NCBI GenBank assembly: GCA_036362985.1
Contig: JAYGXS010000001.1
Span: forward strand, 19,323,604-19,387,603
Direction of reading: 5' to 3'
Length of the DNA: 64,000 bases
Source: Ligula intestinalis
Taxonomy: Eukaryota; Platyhelminthes; Cestoda; Diphyllobothriidea; Diphyllobothriidae
Shown here: piece by piece, positions 22,733-34,439 of the stretch
How the letters are laid out: every line of letters begins with the position of its first letter
How positions within the stretch are numbered: the first letter of the stretch is position 1
Made by a program: the position numbers and the translations under genes
The notes under the pieces: generated by a model
Databases searched by the model: none
What the model saw: only the letters and a program-made list of their open reading frames with translations
Told to the model about the DNA's origin: nothing

Positions 22733-22800
22733 CTGATGACGAATCCGCGATGGATATCGAAACGGCAAGCGAATAAAAGTACTGTCCCAGCAATCGAGTC
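22733..22800 (+). ncRNA. Hammerhead-like fold, copy at 22.7 kb
   Basis: CTGATGA (22733-22739), one base, GAATCC (22741-22746), a GCGAT loop, GGATATC (22752-22758) and GAAA (22759-22762) follow in order. The stem pairs with one bulged base. The block that follows, GGCAAGCGAATAAAAG, recurs in diverged form on both arms of the palindrome at 28449-28537. The order box-stem-GAAA is that of a hammerhead ribozyme, but one extra base separates the first box from the stem and I cannot place a cleavage site. Confidence 0.35.
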
Positions 22801-22869
22801 GACTTCTTCTTGGCGTTTAAGGTGCTGGACCAACTTTATTCTTTCCCAAAATGGCTATGGGAAAAACTG

Positions 22870-25655
22870 AGCGGAAATCACCTAGGTATTCTGTCTACCA
22901 TGCCTTTAGTGACACCTCTGTCAGACATAGTGACCTACCGTAAAACAGGTAAACGGGAATTTTTGTAAATCCTGTCAAACTTGCCGAAATGTTTTTTTAT
23001 TCTGTGAGAAAGCTCAAGTGTTTATTAGTAATGCCAATTGAGCTAATAAGCTTGCAAACGTGATAACATATTTCAGTAAGTAGTACCCGCTAAAACAACA
23101 TGGACTATAATGTACACTTCTGGTCGATTCACCATTGTCAACAAGTCGTGGTACACTTCCACGTCGAGGGGACGCAGTGCTCGAACTCGGTGCCCAGTAT
23201 CTTCTCCAGTCAGCTTGACGCAAGGTTGCCAGTGGCATAAAAATAAGAAGAGCGAGAGACTGATTCGAGTCAGATTCCGCGCTTACTTTTCTTGTCATAA
23301 CAAGCAAACAGGCTGCGAATAGAGTATCAAGGTGACAGTAGTTCCTTGTTGTAGAAGCGCCTTTCGATAAAAAGCTACGAAAGTCTGACAGATTTGGAGT
23401 GAGTAGCTAGCATATGTGTAATAGAAGTAGAAGAGAGCTTTATGGCATGGCATTCACCAACTCCACGGTTATTTATAGTCAGCCTGACCTTGCCTTACCA
23501 TTTGAGCACTGCGGATGTGGGATATTCCCACATCGCAGATCTCCCCTGTCTTGCTAACATCGTAATGCAACCCCCTTGCGAGTACCCATTGCTCATCTGC
23601 ATCGCTGATTAGTCGAACTTATTTATATAACCTCTCTGCCTCAGACAGGACAATGCAATCGGAACATCCTTCTCCCCCAAGTAGTACAGGAGGCCTTGCG
23701 GGAAATTCTAGAAAGCGTAAATATTACCGTATCCTAGCCCTAATCCTAACCGCAACCTCCCTCGAACTTAGCTTAGAGCCGCCCATATTACAGAAGGTCG
23801 CTGTTCCCACGTTCTGTCGAGGGAGAACATAGAAGCAAGCCCTGTCCGCTCACGACGAGCAAAAAACCAAAGGAAAATCTGAGTTAGGAATATCCCAATG
23901 CATAACGTTTCGAATGGCAGATCTATCTACCTTAGCTGCTAGCCCCTGGACCACATAGTCACATAATGGTTATTTCAAAACTACTTAACCAACCAAACAG
24001 CTCACAGGGAATGCTGGGAGACATACTGCTGAGCCGGACCCCTCGCAGCCGTGTTAAGCAGCGACGGAATGCCAGCGAAACACGTATCTGAGCTTTCAGC
24101 TCCTACCTGTGCTGCAAGTATGTTAAATACTTACGTAGGTTATTCTAATGCCCACCTGTTGGCAGCTTGTAAATATCACGTGGTTATCCCGCAGTGGCTG
24201 ATGGACTTCGGCCCAAGCATTCAGATCAAATTTCGGTCTATGCCTATAGACTCTGTATATGCTGATCCGCACCGAGTTAAAAGATTAATTGCTAGGGCAA
24301 TTAAAAAGCTGCAACTCATTCCCCCGTATGCGTTTCTGGGACGATCAGCGATTTGCTACAGAAACACCTTCGAATGGGATGAATCATGTTTCCCACGCTG
24401 AAGACGGCAAGACCGCTTTTTACGTGCGGATTAGCCTGATTAGAAGACAACAGCAGCCGTTCCGGAAGCGACGCGTTCATACTCGCTCAGCGTCTCCTCT
24501 CCCCCCTCGACTCAGTCAACCCAGAGTGGGGTCGGGGTCGTCCCTGCGTGCGTCAGCCTCTAAGATGCAGCCTGCGCACAGTAATCCCACGATTGCTGAC
24601 TTGACTCGCCTGCGACCTTGTCCTGGTTACGGACCAGATAGGGCCCAAGAGCGAGGGGGAACCTGGTATAGACTGTAAACAACACTGATTATCGCTTCCC
24701 TCCGATGTTCCCACGTGCCTCATCACGAGGCCAGCGTCATGGCTTCAACGGGAACATGCTTGGCCGCCTGAACCTACCGGCTACTTTGGAATCCTTAGGG
24801 TGTGTCAAAGTAGGAAGATAAAAACAATTTTACAATTGTCATATTTTAGAATGGTTAGCAGCTCTGTTACACTAGGTAATTCGTATAGCCTGACGAGTTG
24901 GGCACTGGACCGTTTGTTCATTCCGATAGCTGCTTAACACGCTCCGATGTAGGCCTCCATGCGCGGAAGTTAAACATCAACGTATAGGCATTCAACGAAA
25001 GTTGCTTGGACGCCGCCCCCTGAAGATACGAGTAGTTTGCTCGTCCAGGGTTACGCAAACTAGTCAGCTTGTTGGTGGAGCAAAGCAATCCCTAGAAAAG
25101 TTAATGACCGTATTTTCAAAAGCAATTTCGCGTAAGAAACTATGGACCTTTGCCGTAAACAGAGAGAGATACGCTTTATTTTGGAAATATCATTTCACAA
25201 TTTTCAGCAAAAACCTCCTTAATTCACGAGGAATAAAATTAGGTGCATAAACTCACAACACCGGGGAATTAAAAGCAATCCATAATCTTCAACGACTGCA
25301 ATTATCGACATCAGGGAAAAATTCGTCAAACATAGGCCAAATTGGACTGCTTTCTAAGCGACGCTAGTGTCTTGCGCTGACAACTTCATTGCAGTTAAAA
25401 CAAACAAAGAGGGATAGAAATCGGTTTATAATGGGTGAGGTAAGCCAACCGACGTAGGGATAAGAAAATCTGCACGCGAATGGAGGGAGGAAAAAATAGC
25501 GGCTCAATTTGAAACGCCCGCACGTGGTATTTTCAAAAATGCCAAGGGATAAGATGCAAACTAAACTTCGTGATAGTGTATTGCTAACCGTTCCTACAAC
25601 AAGAGGCTTAAGAAACAAAGATACTAAGGATGAATTATACGGCCCCATAAGCAGA
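22870..25655. other. Unassigned DNA
   Basis: Overlapping plus-strand open frames of 116 and 129 codons at 24051-24678 have no domain I recognise and no clear splice signals. A GGTTAG-like short tract lies near 23735-23765. Nothing else is assigned. Confidence 0.4.
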
Positions 25656-25659
25656 ACAC

Positions 25660-25965
25660 GGGAATAGGAATGCCTTGCGCAAGTAATAATTCCATGACGG
25701 GTAAATATACCCGTGTCCTACTCCTAACGCTAACCGTAAGTTAGACTTTAACAATCAGCCTGATCTTTGTATTAACCTCAGCCTTAACCCTAACATAAAT
25801 CTGAATTTTAAACCTAACTTATCTTAACGCGCACTTTAATCCTAACCTTTAAACTAACTTTAACAACAACCACACTTTCTCTGGAATTTGGCGTCCAGAC
25901 ACCTGCATATCGGGTGGTTCCTTTTCTCACGTCCCGTATAGGGAGCCATTTAAGTCATCCTTAAC
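25660..25965. repeat. Dispersed repeat with GGTTAG-like tract (copy 1)
   Basis: The right part, near 25910-25960, carries GGTGGTTCCTTTTCTC then GGGAGCCATTTAAG. On the opposite strand this matches the GGC-CCTAAACAGGACA-GGAAACAGGAA block seen at 29347, 30052 and 60911. The interior is an irregular array of CTAACC-like strings. The element type is unknown. Confidence 0.55.
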
Positions 25966-25969
25966 ACAG

Positions 25970-27410
25970 CTTGCTATTTTTAATCATTTAGGCAAGAATA
26001 AATTCAGCTTCCCAATACCGCCGTTAGACTTAATAGCAACTGGCTATTTAAGGCCTTTTTATCGCCCTTATAGATGGTTCCAATGCGACTACAAAAAAAC
26101 GTTTTATTTTCTATAAAAAACTAGAGGAAAACGTGGATTCCAGGTGGATAGTAAAAAATGGGGACGCATGGGAAGGGGGAGGGATTCGAACGCTTAAAAA
26201 AACTTTTAAATTGGCCGACACTCCTTAACCCGCGTTGAGGTTCTGCCCCAGAGACCGTAAAAAAAGAGGCAAGTGAGAGATATTTGTAGTACTGCAACGT
26301 GTGTCAACGACATGCATCTTTGACTCATCCACAGAGGACCGACAGAGAGGGCCCAACATGGGAACAGGAACAACCTGCCCTTCTGCGTTGTTCCTGCCCC
26401 ATGCCTACAAGTACACGGGATATGCCACAAAAAGACTCGACTAGGAGACGCGCAAACAAACACTCCAGATGAGCGGGGTGACTATTTTTCGAAACCATCG
26501 GCCGGCACCAAAAAATTTCTGAACCTTCGTGCGGGCTGGACTCCGGACCCTTCAGATCTATCTGCCTCCAGTTACCATGCAGATGGCGCGACCTTATTTC
26601 TGGCCGGGGTCACAGCTGGCACGTGCTGGTCTACCCTCGGTCAAAACGCTTTCGATCGATTAGGCGTCTGACGCTTTCATGTCGAGTGTGCAAAGAAGCT
26701 AAGCCACCTATCGGTCTTTTGCATTCAAACGGCCACACAAAGCTCAAAAATAATAAATGAATGCTTATTAGACACCGAAAATCGCTCATATTGAAGTAAA
26801 TTTGATCCAGTCATGCGTTTTGTCAAAAATACTATCGATTCAGTTTGAAGATACATGCGAATTAAATAAAACCACAAATATTCGTTTGAGCGAAAACGAT
26901 CGAGTATATCTCGGTATGTTGTGGAGAAATTTACTGATTATTTATCATAAAATAATCTTGGTAATGCTCTGTGCCCCCGAACGTTATGATCACTACACTA
27001 ACATGTATGGCCGTCGAAGCGGCTGTTTGTTGATTTCAGGGATGCAATGCATTTCTCCTCCATGATATGATGTACTTTTCATGTTCATCGACTGCGCTGA
27101 AGATGTGCTAATAGGGGACTAGATACCAATACAGTGTTCTTGAGACACTCCAAACGAAGATGCGTTGCAGAGTTATACAGAAACTGCAGGATCTGTTGAG
27201 AATTTAGTTTATTTCCTGGGCTCACTTCAGCAAACCTCGCTCTAAAATACCAGGAGTCCTCCAAACTTTCTTAGTGGCATAATATAGGACGCACATTTGT
27301 CTACTATAAGCTTTGTAAACCCCAAGATGTACTGTCATTAAGTGAATGCTCCATTCATTATCTAGTGGTATGTTTAAGATTTCATCGTCTGTTCACCGGA
27401 ATAAATTTGC
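25970..27410. other. Unassigned DNA
   Basis: A short inverted pair, GGAACAGGAACAAC facing GTTGTTCCTGCCCC, lies at about 26360-26401. No exon is recognised. Confidence 0.4.
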
Positions 27411-27417
27411 AGATTTG

Positions 27418-28090
27418 ATGACGTTTCGGACAGTTGGGCTGGCTGTCCTTTATCGAAGCGAATGCTGACTTAATCGATTAGCCATTTTAAAGTTGCGACT
27501 GTGTGTGTGTTGGCCTTGGACTGATCAATTTTTTTCCGGTCGCTATTCGGCCATTCGTGTGGATTTAGAGTTGGCGTGATGGCAGTTGGTGTTCTGTTTC
27601 GTCCCCGTGGTAGAGGATACTGATAATCCTGCTCCCTCTTCCGGTCGATTTGTCACAGTACCGTCTTCGTCAGCAAATCCTGACTTCGGTTTGACCATGT
27701 CCCGTCCTTTACTTACGTAGTGGCGCAGGGAGGTTCAGATGTCTGTTGACAGAGTTGGCGTCTGAGTACCATGCATCAAGTGTCCATCTTTCAACTTTTG
27801 AGGCTTCTTGGCCTACGATGGTTGTTCCTTGAATATCAACGTTGTGGCCAGTCTCTCCTATTTGTGTTGCAAGCTGCGAGTTAGGCTCTAGTCTCCGGGC
27901 CGCCGCTTTGTGTTCCTGTAGGCGAGTCTGCCATTTGCGCCCTGGTTCTCCAACGTAATTGCAGTCTCTGTCATTGCACCGTATTTTGTAGACAACTGCG
28001 AGGGTTTCAGCAGGGGACAATCTGTCTTTAGGTTGCATCATTCGGCGGCATATTGTCGCCTGAGGTCGATTTTTCAGCAGCACATAAAAT
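27418..28090 (-). pseudogene. Penelope-like element, GIY-YIG domain and 3' region
   Basis: The minus-strand frame 28083-27709 has the PLE order: MQPKDRLSP, then VVYKI with CNYVGEPGRKWQTRLQEHK, which is the GIY-YIG-type motif of Penelope proteins, then HKAAARRLEPNSQLATQ and ETGHNVD, and a C-terminal NSVNRHLNLPAP. In the usual motif YVGETGR the Thr is Pro here. The reverse transcriptase part is missing, so the copy is 5'-truncated. About 250 bases 3' of the ORF, at 27448-27424 on the minus strand, is a perfect 6-bp hairpin followed by GAAACGTC, matching the tail fold of other PLE fragments in the window. Confidence 0.85.
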
Positions 28091-28448
28091 TACGCGCTTA
28101 AGCGCCTTTTTGAACTCGCTAGTATTCCAATTTTTTTAGCTCAGACGGACATCGGGTAGAAACACGGTAGAATGGCCCTGCTTCGCCAGCATCCTCGATG
28201 TCATTTATTGTCGATCCCTCCCCCAAAGGACAGGGGAACAGAAACTGACCGCTATACAGATGCCTTAGCGCGAGATTACAGGTTAATTACAATACGATTA
28301 GAGCTATGCTTTATTTTGAAGGTAAATGCCCAAATGTTCAGCAAAAAATAGCTCCATTCACTGAGAGGAAGGGATAAGGTAAGGTAAAAGGTCATAGAAC
28401 ACTCAAAGTGTAAAGGTTAACATGACATGCACAGCTGAGAAGAAAATC

Positions 28449-28537
28449 ACTCGATCGCTGGGAGAACACTCTTATCCGCCTAAGGTTTCGAGATCCGCGA
28501 CGTCAGGCGAATGACAGTGTTGTCGTGGTGATCGAGT
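28449..28537. repeat. Imperfect palindrome related to the 22.76 kb block
   Basis: The left arm (28449-28480) and right arm (28506-28537) are inverted copies of about 32 bases with some mismatches, separated by 25 bases containing GGTTTCGAGATCCGCG. The left arm read on the minus strand matches the 22760-22800 block (CGAAAC then ATAA-AGT then TCCCAGC and ATCGAGT). It looks like two head-to-head copies of a PLE-type 3' tail. Confidence 0.55.
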
Positions 28538-28539
28538 AG

Positions 28540-29155
28540 CCTTCATCTCAATTATTTCTTAGGACTGGCATGTTCGCTTGCATTCGCAATATCCACATCT
28601 TTTATGGAGACAGGTCTGATTTCAACTTCCCAATTCCCGTTTCTTCACACGTGAGGTAGCATGCTAGGAATGGGAGTACAGAGTGCTGATATGCCGATGT
28701 ACGGCAAGACATATGACGGAAGTTTCGGCGCATAGTACGTGAAGACTTCGCAGCCATTAATTCAGAGTGGGGAAGGTGTTCGACCCCCCTCACTGTATTG
28801 TAATGTCAGCTAAAAAGGCATCGGAAACACTGGCGGCCGAAGAGAGCATTCCGAGGATACGTTTACTAATGACCAGGTCTTTTTTTAAGTAAGGCTGGAA
28901 AATAAGTGAAGAGCAATAAGGGATGAAAGGGAGAATGCAGGCATCTATGCAACACCAGATTATGGCTTGCGGTGTGTGATATGAATGCAGACGGCGGATA
29001 TAATATAAAATTTTGCGAATTTTAATAAAGAGTCCGTCAATATTAAAATTAAATGAGGGGTTAGATGCCAGAGTAACACCAAGATACCAGAAAGAGTATA
29101 GTTCGTTGGGCAGAATGTCGATGGACAGATGACTTGGCGAAAAATTCCAGATGAA
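28540..29155. other. Unassigned DNA
   Basis: No exon or repeat family is recognised. Confidence 0.4.
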
Positions 29156-29159
29156 CTAT

Positions 29160-29860
29160 AGTTAGAGTCAAGGTTGGGGTCAGGACACGGGAATGTATAA
29201 CCTTCCTGGGATTTAGGGTAAGTTCACTTGTATTGCGGAGGGAGAAGTACGTCTTCCCCCTGTTCTGTCAGAGGAGGAGGGGAGAGGGGGCGGCATATGA
29301 GCAGTTATGACGTCATTGTCATTTGGGTAAGGATGACTTGTATGGCCACCTAAACAGGACAGGGAAATAGGAACGTTCCGCCCACATACAGTAGGTAGCC
29401 TTACGATACAGTACAGAAAAGGTACATTTTCCCATGTCTTAACTCGAACACTAACATAAAACCAATATGCAACCTTATTCTTTACTATAGACATACGCTA
29501 ACTCTATACCCTGCAGTTTACACGAAACAAAATTTTAATCCTTAATGTCATCCCCATCCTTACCCCAACTCTGACCTAGATCTCAAACCTAGTGCTAAAT
29601 TTAACCCAACCACACCTCAATTTTAAAGTTAATTTTCCCAGAATTTAGCGCAATGCTATGTGTATCGTGGGTGGTCCCTGTTTCCGTGTCCTATTTAGGC
29701 GGCCATATAAGCAATCCTTATGGCGCTTTAAGGTCCAAGAAGCGTAAATATTCCCATGTTCTAACTTTCACCTTATCTTTAACTCTAATTTCCCAGAGAT
29801 TTCTCGCGAAGTCATATGTTTTACGGTCAGTCCCTCTTCCTGTAACCCGCGAGCGGAGGG
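29160..29860. repeat. Dispersed repeat with inverted copies of a conserved block
   Basis: At 29320-29395 the block GGATGACTTGTATGGCCACC, then TAAACAGGACAGGGAAATAG, is present on the plus strand. At 29655-29730 the same block is present inverted (GGTCCCTGTTTCCGTGTCC, TTTAGGCGGCCATATAAG). Between them is an irregular CTAACC-like tract. This gives an element with inverted ends of about 70 bases. No coding sequence is recognised. Confidence 0.55.
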
Positions 29861-29871
29861 ACAGTACGTCT

Positions 29872-29918
<47 letters not shown>

Positions 29919-29928
29919 NNNNNNNNNN

Positions 29929-29975
<47 letters not shown>
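29872..29975. repeat. (GAT)n microsatellite spanning an assembly gap
   Basis: An almost perfect trinucleotide array interrupted by ten Ns at 29919-29928. The true array length is unknown because the gap sits inside the repeat. Confidence 0.97.
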
Positions 29976-29999
29976 ACTAATACAAACTCTGAAGACTGA

Positions 30000-30260
30000 A
30001 ACCTATACTTCTCGGGAATTTCAGAACAGATTACGGTAAGGATTACTTGTACAGCCGCCTAAACAAGACACGGAAACAGGAATAGCCCACAATAAATTGG
30101 GCTTAGCAAATTGGATTTAGAAAAAAAGCAAGGGCTAGACGTAAGTTAGGGGTTAGTTTTGAGGTTGGGGGTAAAGTCAGAGTCTGATTGAGGCGCAGTA
30201 TTATATTAGAGATTATGGTTTGGGTTCACGTTGACTTTAGGGATTCGGTTTAGGATGTTA
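30000..30260. repeat. Dispersed repeat with GGTTAG-like tract (copy)
   Basis: GGATTACTTGTACAGCCGCC then TAAACAAGACACGGAAACAG matches the conserved block at 29320-29395, followed by a GGGTTAG-like tract at 30130-30250. Confidence 0.55.
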
Positions 30261-30264
30261 CAGC

Positions 30265-30780
30265 GGTGACTTCAGTGGTTTCACCGTCTAAGTACGCCCT
30301 TTGGAATCCCCAAGGAAGAGCACAATAAGAAGGGCGTAACTTTGGAATCCACTCGGAGGAGGGTTTATTGTGTACAAAACCTGGAGTTGCTGTCTTGGGT
30401 GGCAGTTGGTGCTGGTTGATCTCCAGCGCGCTGCTTGTCCCGCCTCGGGTCAAGCCCGGCAATCAGGAGCGGACTGACGGTGTCTTCGCAGTCCGTATTT
30501 CAACTCACTGCCTGAGGGGTGACAGTGGCTTATAGATGATTGTCAAGCAAGTGGGCTTGTGGCCACATTGGGCACGTAGGAATAAGGTCACTTGCCGTGG
30601 CACGCCTAAGTGGGCCCTTGAAAGGTGCGACCAGTTGGGGCACGCGCCTCGACGCGCGTGCATGTCTCCGGTCCAGCCTTTAAGGTCATCGTGTGAAGGT
30701 GGTCGGAGCGAAGACACAATTGTGACATTGTGGCAAGCACGACACCTCAGGACAGCCTACAATGTTGCTAGGAGTTGGTC
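30265..30780. other. GC-rich unassigned DNA
   Basis: The overlapping open frames at 30250-30787 on both strands are compositional. No domain is recognised. Confidence 0.35.
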
Positions 30781-30784
30781 AGGC

Positions 30785-30995
30785 TAAAATCCTAACATGG
30801 GATAGAGCTAGGTCTAAGTTTGGTTTTATGGTTAGGGTTATGGCATGAGAATGCTTACCCTTTCTGGAATTTAGAGCAAGGTCCCTTGTTTTAGGTGGGT
30901 GGGGCGCTCCCATTCCCGCTGCCTGCCTGGGGAGCGGAGGGGGGGAGTAGAAGGGACATATGAGCAATGCTGACCTCTCTGTCACCTGTTCGGAA
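30785..30995. repeat. Diverged dispersed repeat fragment
   Basis: It contains TTTATGGTTAGGGTTATGG, then TTTAGGTGGGTGGGGCG, CATTCCCG and GGGACATATGAGCAATGCTG, which resemble parts of the 29160-29860 element (compare GGGCGGCATATGAGCAGTTA near 29290). Confidence 0.4.
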
Positions 30996-30999
30996 ATCC

Positions 31000-33540
31000 T
31001 TGAGAACTACTGAAAAAAATCTTTGATTTTTAATGTTCAGCGTTTGCATAATTAGCACTTTCGTTTGAACCACGTACTCGTTTGAATTGTACATCGGGGC
31101 CTACACTTCTGTCCAGACAACGCCACCTTTTATTGCTTCGGAATACGGAAGGGAAGGACTTTTTATTTTGTATTTTGGCTTGATCTTCAAGAGTGGTTAC
31201 TTGACACGCAACCCCAGGCCAATTAAAATGGAGAGCCATTGACTAATACGTCCGGGTCTTTCGATCCTCCTTTGCGGAGTCCACTCTTAAGTCAATTTAC
31301 TGCAGAATTTCCACTTTTGTGATGTAATGTTCACGGATTTTGCCGAAATTTCCATAAAACTCTCGAGTTTCCTCTCCTCTCCCTCTTCTTTTGCTATAGG
31401 AGTTGAAAGACGGAATACTTTGGATGTTTGCATGAGCGAGAGGTAAAAACTGCCGACGGTACGCTTAGTCTCATTTAAGTATTGGATCCTTTAATACCTC
31501 TGATTAGCACAATTGAACAGGGAGTTTCCAGGTTTCTGAGTCACAGGCATAAACCACTCCTTCACTCAACTAACGCAAGCGAGCTAGCGTTAACAGCCAC
31601 GGGCTTGTGGAATGCGTGAGCGGACCCTGAAGAGCTTATCAGGACTTCAGAGTGGTCGCCGAAAACTATTTTTATGCATTTGCTTCTTGGACGGAGTGTA
31701 AAAAATGTTGGGACAGCCCGGACGCGAGTTTTCATTCGGGCAATCCTGAGCGTACCAGAACAAAGGAACCTTACTGACGACCGGTTCATGCAGTTACAAG
31801 TGACCTTCAAAGGGCAGACATTAGGCCAGGACAAAGGAGGCAGGCGCAAGCGAGACTGCCTCGAGACCGGATTGCTGTTGTCTGGAGGTCATGCTGAGGA
31901 CAGATGCACAGGCGCGCATAAGCAAGCGCGCGCGGCCACTCGTGGAGAGCCAGAGGGGAGCAACGACTACTGGCCCTTAAATATGCTGCCACCGCTGTAG
32001 GCGGACACTCTGTTGTTGGAGACGCTGCCGACGACCCGAGATTCTGCTGCTAGTGACAAGACGTGCTGTTGGCCGAGACGAGCTACCGACGAGAAAATAC
32101 AACGCTGATTTATAAGCAGAACTAGTAACAGTAAAGTAGTATCTGCTATCCTGTTCTGCCTTCTCTTACAACACGTAAATGGGGGACATAGCCGATGTCG
32201 ACACAGGAACACACAGGATTATAACAAAAAAAGTGAATTCTCAGTGGCACTCCTGTCCTATCCCTACCAGTCGCTTACACATCTTTGAGGGCTGCACCTT
32301 CATCAAGGCAGGCCAAGATTGACTACAGCGATCATCATCTACTGAATCCGACTCACAATCTGTGGGAAAATATGCTGTCCCAACTTTGCTAGAATATGAG
32401 AGAAAAATAAAGATTTACCCGACCAGGAATGTCGTCTTTTTCGTAATGACTATACCGACCTACATGTGTCCGCTATAACTCTTTAGAATTTAAAGGATTT
32501 GGCAACGTAGCCTAGGTTTCAGTCTGTCCGCCATCTGTTTCTTCACCTTCTGAAAGGAAATGATGTGCCACTGAGAACTAACGGTGTGACTGCTTTAGTT
32601 GTTCATCAGATTCGAAAGCAGCAAGATCGGCATGAGGATGAACTATCTACGCAAACCCACACGAAGAACTTTGGAATTTAACTCTTTGTTGTATGACCAT
32701 TCATAAGTAGATCAAGTATTCTGAGTAGCTAGACAATTTCATCATTTTGTGCTAAATCCTATAACAATCAGAAGATATAGATCAGTATTCTCAGCAGTTT
32801 GCAGACCAAAAAACAAACGGGTGGTTCCACTTAGTTTCTGTAGTTGTACCTATATTCATAGGGCTCACAATTTCCTTCAAAATAAATCGTGCTACGATTT
32901 TATCCAAAAATAGTTGGCTATCGATAACTTACTTTTTACTGTTCCACTGGTTCCCCTCCACATCCCCCTCCTCCTCCTCCTCCTCCTCCTCATCCTCGTA
33001 TTGTTCTCCCACACTCTACGTCAGCTTTCCCCCGTCCCACCCTCGCAGTTGCATCGCGCACTGTATTCCCCACCGGCAACTGGTCAGACATGAGAGAAAA
33101 TTCCCCACTCCGGATGGGATATTTATCAGTGTAACGCCTTTTATTACCGTACATTATTTATTTTCATGTACCTATGCTTTCATACCCAGTAGATTAGTTC
33201 CTGCACCTTCATTTGATCTTTCAAAATAAAATTCCCGTTCGTGTGCCTGGTGGAGCGCTTATCAACCCTGTTCAGAGCGCTCGCTGCATTAAAAGTCGTC
33301 AGGTTTATTATCTGCTCATATGTATGTGTGACAACCTCGATGTCTTCAGCCGTTACAGTACATTTATTTCATCTGTAACGATTTTAGATCAGAGAGACTT
33401 ACTCCAAGGTCGCGCAGTAATCCCCTCTGTAGTAAAGGCAGCAAAGATGTTGTCTTATCTTAGTTTAGAAGATGATACACGCCCATGGGTAACAACTGTG
33501 TTTTCGGGGTATGTTTAAGTGGTATCTCTCACCTCATCTT
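31000..33540. other. Unassigned DNA with a CTC microsatellite
   Basis: A (CTC)n tract lies at about 32966-32990. Open frames at 31562-32000 on both strands have no recognisable domain. The stretch 31560-32220 has a TATA-like TTTATAAGC and could be a regulatory or LTR-like segment, but I see no matching second LTR. Confidence 0.35.
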
Positions 33541-33554
33541 CGGAACGCACGGTG

Positions 33555-33725
33555 AAGCTGCACACGAAAATGTCTAACCTTGATCTACGCTGGGAATTCT
33601 TCACGCAATGGGCAATAGGGCAATGGAATAACCTCCCGCAATCAGTCGTGGAGGCGAGGCTCTAACAGATCTTCAAGAAACGCTTGGATAATTATATTTA
33701 TTCTCTGTTGTTCCTCGACAGTCTG
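33555..33725 (+). pseudogene. CR1-like retrotransposon C-terminal fragment
   Basis: The plus strand reads DLRWEFFTQ, then IGQWNNLPQSVVEA, then after an in-frame stop IFKKRLDNYI. This is the conserved C-terminal tail (FF--R---WN-LP--VV and F--RLD) of CR1-like elements, also seen at 34565-34819 and 36137-36577. The rest of the protein is missing, so the copy is strongly 5'-truncated. Confidence 0.75.
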
Positions 33726-33729
33726 AACT

Positions 33730-34435
33730 CGAACTAGTACCACACAAATCTCAGACAATGTTTATTTGCAAAAGCAATGCTACTCACAGTTAGTTAATAC
33801 AACTTTAAAAGTGACAATTTTAGGTATGAGTGTACAAATGTATCTGACGCCCCGGCATGTAACCAACAAGGTTTTCATAGGTTTTACCCATTATCCTCAA
33901 CAAATACACTGAAACTGGTGTTCGTGCAGGTGTGTGAACATACACTGGTTTAATTAGACTAAGAAAAAAACAGTTTGTTACGTTTATGCTAGTTGGGACA
34001 CTTCGCATGAGGTCGACAAATGCTTTAGGACTTGATTTCATACATTCCAACCGTTCTAGGCTCTTGGACCCATTTTAGGCGAATCAATATGCAGTTTTCG
34101 AACCCCTGGCCATTTACCTTCTAAACGAGGAAACTGGGGAAAAATATAGTCCAGGCTGCCTCACTGGCATATTTTCAAACGTCCTAGTGAGCGAAGATGC
34201 TCAGGCATGAAATAACATAAACTTTGATATCCAAGCCCATATCCCCAAGAAACTGTAAGACACTTACCAGGAAGTTGGCTGGTTATAATGAAGCCGAAGT
34301 CATTTTTCTTGAGACCAGAAAAAAAATATCGTTGCACCCAACATTCGATAAGATGTAGGTTTATTTTGGTCAAAAAGTTCAGTAAATTCAGTAAAATTCA
34401 GTATATATAAGAGAGGGAGGCAGAGCCCTTGAAAA
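33730..34435. other. Unassigned DNA
   Basis: The 3' tail of the preceding fragment may extend to about 33790. No other feature is recognised. Confidence 0.35.
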
Positions 34436-34439
34436 CCCA

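Noticed and set aside
24051..24678. Overlapping open frames of 116 and 129 codons
   Set aside because: No domain, no clear splice sites, and two frames are open in the same place.
31560..32220. Possible LTR or gypsy-type element end
   Set aside because: There is a TATA-like string and short open frames, but no second LTR, primer binding site or pol motif was found.
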